NCBI GenBank assembly: GCA_000686145.1
Contig: JMMB01000003.1
Coordinates: 1 to 43,485 of the forward strand
DNA length: 43,485 nt
From: Peptostreptococcaceae bacterium VA2
GTDB taxonomy: Bacteria > Bacillota > Clostridia > Peptostreptococcales > Peptostreptococcaceae
Reading direction: 5' to 3'
In this document: piece after piece, positions 41,545 through 43,485 of the stretch
Layout of the letters: every line of letters begins with the position of its first letter
How positions within the stretch are numbered: position 1 is the first letter of the stretch
Notes under the pieces: model-generated
Database searches by the model: none
Told to the model about the DNA's origin: nothing
Seen by the model: the letters and a program-made list of their open reading frames with translations, nothing else
Made by a program: the position numbers and the translations under genes

Positions 41545-41622
41545 ATCCTCTAAAAACTTCTTCAAAGATATCTAGTAAAAAAGCCATTAAAATACATTAA
41601 TTTGTATTTCAATGGCTTTTAT
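41545..41622 (+). repeat. Two-hairpin repeat, divergent copy
   Basis: Hairpin 1 (41581-41620) is AAGCCATTAAAATACA / TGTATTTCAATGGCTT: different bases, pairing kept. Hairpin 2 absent. Confidence 0.8.
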
Positions 41623-41693
41623 TTTTATTATTGAATAATAATTCATAGTATAATAAAAATATATATATATAAATATAGAAAGGAAGTGTAGAA

Positions 41694-42560
41694 ATGACAT
41701 ATTTACTAAGTCCAAAAGTAGATTTTGTTTTTTTAAAAGAATATTTGGAAATGAAAAACATCCAAATATATTAATATCGTTTTTAAATGCAGTTATGAAA
41801 CCAATAGATCCTATTAAATCAGTTCAAATCAGAAATTCAGATATAGAAAAAGAGCATATAGAAGATAAAATATTCAAGATTAGATATAAAAGCAATAACT
41901 GATAGTGGAGAGCATATCAATATCGAGATACAAGTTAAAAATGAATATAACATGATAAAACGTAGCTTATACTACTGGAGTAAGATGTTTGAAAATCAGA
42001 TTGTAGAAGGAGATAATTACAATAAATTATCTAAAAACAGTATGTATAAATATATTAGATTTTAAATATTTAAAAAATGAAAATTTTTCATAATGCTTAT
42101 AGATTAAAAGAAATAAATACAAATGAAGAATTAACAGATGCTATGGAATTACACTTTATAGAGATACCAAAGCTTAGAAAGTTAGATAATACAGAAGGAA
42201 ATATCAGACATGCTAGAAGCATGGATAGCATTTATACAGAGTCCTGAGAGTGAAGTAGTAGAAAAGCTAGAGATGAGCAAAAAAGAGATAAAAGAGGCTA
42301 AATCAGAGCTTTTAAAAATGAGTGTAGATTCAAAAGACAGATATATGTATGAAAAAAGAAAAGAGTCTATATTGGAGAAAGTTAGTTTAATAGAGAGTGC
42401 TGAACAAAAAGGAATTGAAAAAGGATTACAGCAAGGAGAATATAAAAAAGCTATCGAAATAGCTCAAAATGCTATAAATAACAACTTAGATGACAATACA
42501 ATTAAGATAATAACCGGATTATCATTAGAAGAAATTAAAATATTAAGAAATAAAAAATAA
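41694..42560 (+). pseudogene. Rpn/PD-(D/E)XK nuclease-transposase family gene, several frameshifts
   Basis: Rejoined frames read TYLLSPKVDFVF, KRIFGNEKHPNILISFLNAV, DIKAITDSGEHINIEIQVKN, RSLYYWSKMFENQIVEGDNY and a C-terminal part with EQKGIEKGLQQGEYKKAIEI. This is the recombination-promoting nuclease (PF12784-like) pattern, with the catalytic D..EIQ-K motif present. At least four one-base shifts separate the parts. The last 116 residues are open from 42210. Confidence 0.85.
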
Positions 42561-42588
42561 GGCTTAATTAAGCCTTATTTTTTATTTG
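42556..42588. terminator. Terminator after the Rpn remnant
   Basis: AATAAGGCTT-AATT-AAGCCTTATT with T-run. Confidence 0.8.
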
Positions 42589-42731
42589 CTCCTTAAACTG
42601 AAATTTTTACAATTTTTTATAATCGTCATATTTTTTTGGACAATTTTTTTCCGAAAATGTTACCCTTTAAGTGACATTCTTTAGATATTGATTAAATGAA
42701 AAATATTTTTTTAATAAGGAGTGGGACAACT

Positions 42732-43380
42732 ATGAATAAGAATTTTTAAAAATTCATAGCAACAACAAACTAGCGCTATTCTAATCGCTGTGCCCATTAT
42801 CTTCAACGGTTTTCGCGTTAAACGAAGAACAAGCATCAAGTAATAATATGACAGGGGATAGTCTACAAATAGAATTATCTGAAACAGATATAAAAGAGTT
42901 ACATAAATATTTTTCCAGAAGATGTAAATTTTTCAGATGATGAAATTGATAAAAGGCTTTATTGCATCTGGGGAGTTTACACAAGAAGAGTTAAATAGAA
43001 TTAATGCTAAATTTGATACTAATGTAAGACAAAGCTAGAGCAAGTTACATTAATGGTTACAATAAGTACAGAACGTTTAAACAAAATGGGAAAGAACATT
43101 TATATGTTTATGTAAGTGGAAAAACACTTCAGAAAATAAAAGAAGGAGCAGGAATTGCTAGTACTTTCGGAGGTTTTTTACCTAATAAGTTTGCAGGTTT
43201 AGCTACAGTTGCTGTCGGTTCAATAATAGGTAAAAATATGTCAGGAGTTAATACTAGATATGGTATTGTTTTGAAATATGTTGCAGATAAATGGAATTTC
43301 CAAGGAGCAACATATACATATAGATATGAATGGCTGGTTTTACCAAACTTAAGGAGTGACTTAATTTTATGGAAAGAATA
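42732..43380 (+). pseudogene. Secreted bacteriocin-like protein, frameshifted
   Basis: AAGGAGTG then ATG and MNKNF. Rejoined frames give a signal segment (LIAVPIIFNGF), then NEEQASSNNMTGDSLQIELS, EDVNFSDDEIDKRL, ASGEFTQEELNRINAKFDTN, and a long clean end from ARASYINGYNKYRTFKQNGK through GIASTFGGFLPNKFAGLATV to DLILWKE and TAA. The Gly/Ala-rich hydrophobic centre and the coupled downstream membrane gene suggest an antimicrobial-type protein. At least three one-base shifts. Confidence 0.6.
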
Positions 43381-43485
43381 AAAAAAGCTTTTTTTAAAAT
43401 CAATACCAAACTTAATTATAGTAATTATATCTTGTTTCATATATTTCTATAATTACAATACACTACCATTAAAGACAAGTACATT
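43370..43485 (+). CDS. Partial membrane protein running off the window
   Basis: The ATG at 43370 overlaps the end of the previous gene, with AAGGAG upstream. MERIKKAF is followed by a T-run after which the other frame gives LKSIPNLIIVIISCFIYFYN, so this too may be shifted. Candidate immunity or accessory protein. Confidence 0.4.

Noticed and set aside
21241-41622. True integron with attC sites
   Set aside because: No tyrosine integrase is seen, and I could not match the standard core-site pattern convincingly; kept only as a cassette-like hypothesis.

Overview
This is a very AT-rich (low-GC) Gram-positive window that reads as part of a large plasmid from a spore-forming member of the Peptostreptococcaceae/Clostridia (Clostridioides, Paraclostridium or Paeniclostridium type). 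That placement is an inference from codon bias, strong AGGAGG ribosome sites, ProX-type deacylase, manganese catalase, DUF1659/DUF2922/YvrJ and Cys-rich spore-like proteins. Plasmid character rests on two different replication initiators (a primase-type Rep at 3218-4444 with an antisense RNA, and a Rep_3 protein at 13034-14188 with tandem 22-bp iterons), a ParA plus ribbon-helix-helix partition pair at 32736-34032, serine recombinases, and many remnants of duplicated plasmid genes.

Layout. 0-7 kb: a nonsense-mutated recombinase, small membrane/secreted proteins, the primase-type replicon and DNA-binding proteins. 7-10 kb: a regulator gene (7450-7857) behind an array of TTTCAC-N6-GTGAAA operators, a Vat-type acetyltransferase and an intact recombinase. 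10-16 kb: a Cys/His-rich repeat protein, inverted-repeat miniature elements, and the Rep_3 replicon with its origin. 15.8-19.3 kb: the DUF1659-DUF2922-YvrJ trio, then a minus-strand operon (tRNA-binding B3/4-domain protein plus radical SAM protein) under a ykkC-type riboswitch, and upstream of it a roughly 430-nt gene-free, G-rich, strongly structured region that looks like a large ornate non-coding RNA, probably the most interesting object in the window. 21-32 kb: mostly single-gene units (XRE regulator, PadR/DUF1700, Mn-catalase, Cys/Arg-rich micropeptide, ACR3-like carrier, ProX, MepB, GNAT) punctuated by about 15 copies of one two-hairpin repeat, all in the same orientation. 32-34 kb: partition locus. 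34-36 kb: ECF sigma/anti-sigma pair. 36-40 kb: a candidate type I toxin peptide, membrane proteins and a second copy of the 7450-type regulator with its operators. 40-43.5 kb: decayed genes with many frameshifts.

How the parts work together: replication and partition genes maintain the replicon. The cargo (acetyltransferase, carrier, catalase, ProX, MepB, GNAT, Cys-rich proteins) suggests stress, drug and spore-related functions. The shared operators suggest one regulator controls its own two loci and possibly the DUF1659 operon. Tn3-type 38-bp inverted repeats, a second inverted-repeat family, truncated paralogues and a rep-excision scar show a mosaic built by repeated recombination. All family names come from reading translated sequence by eye; no database search was run.
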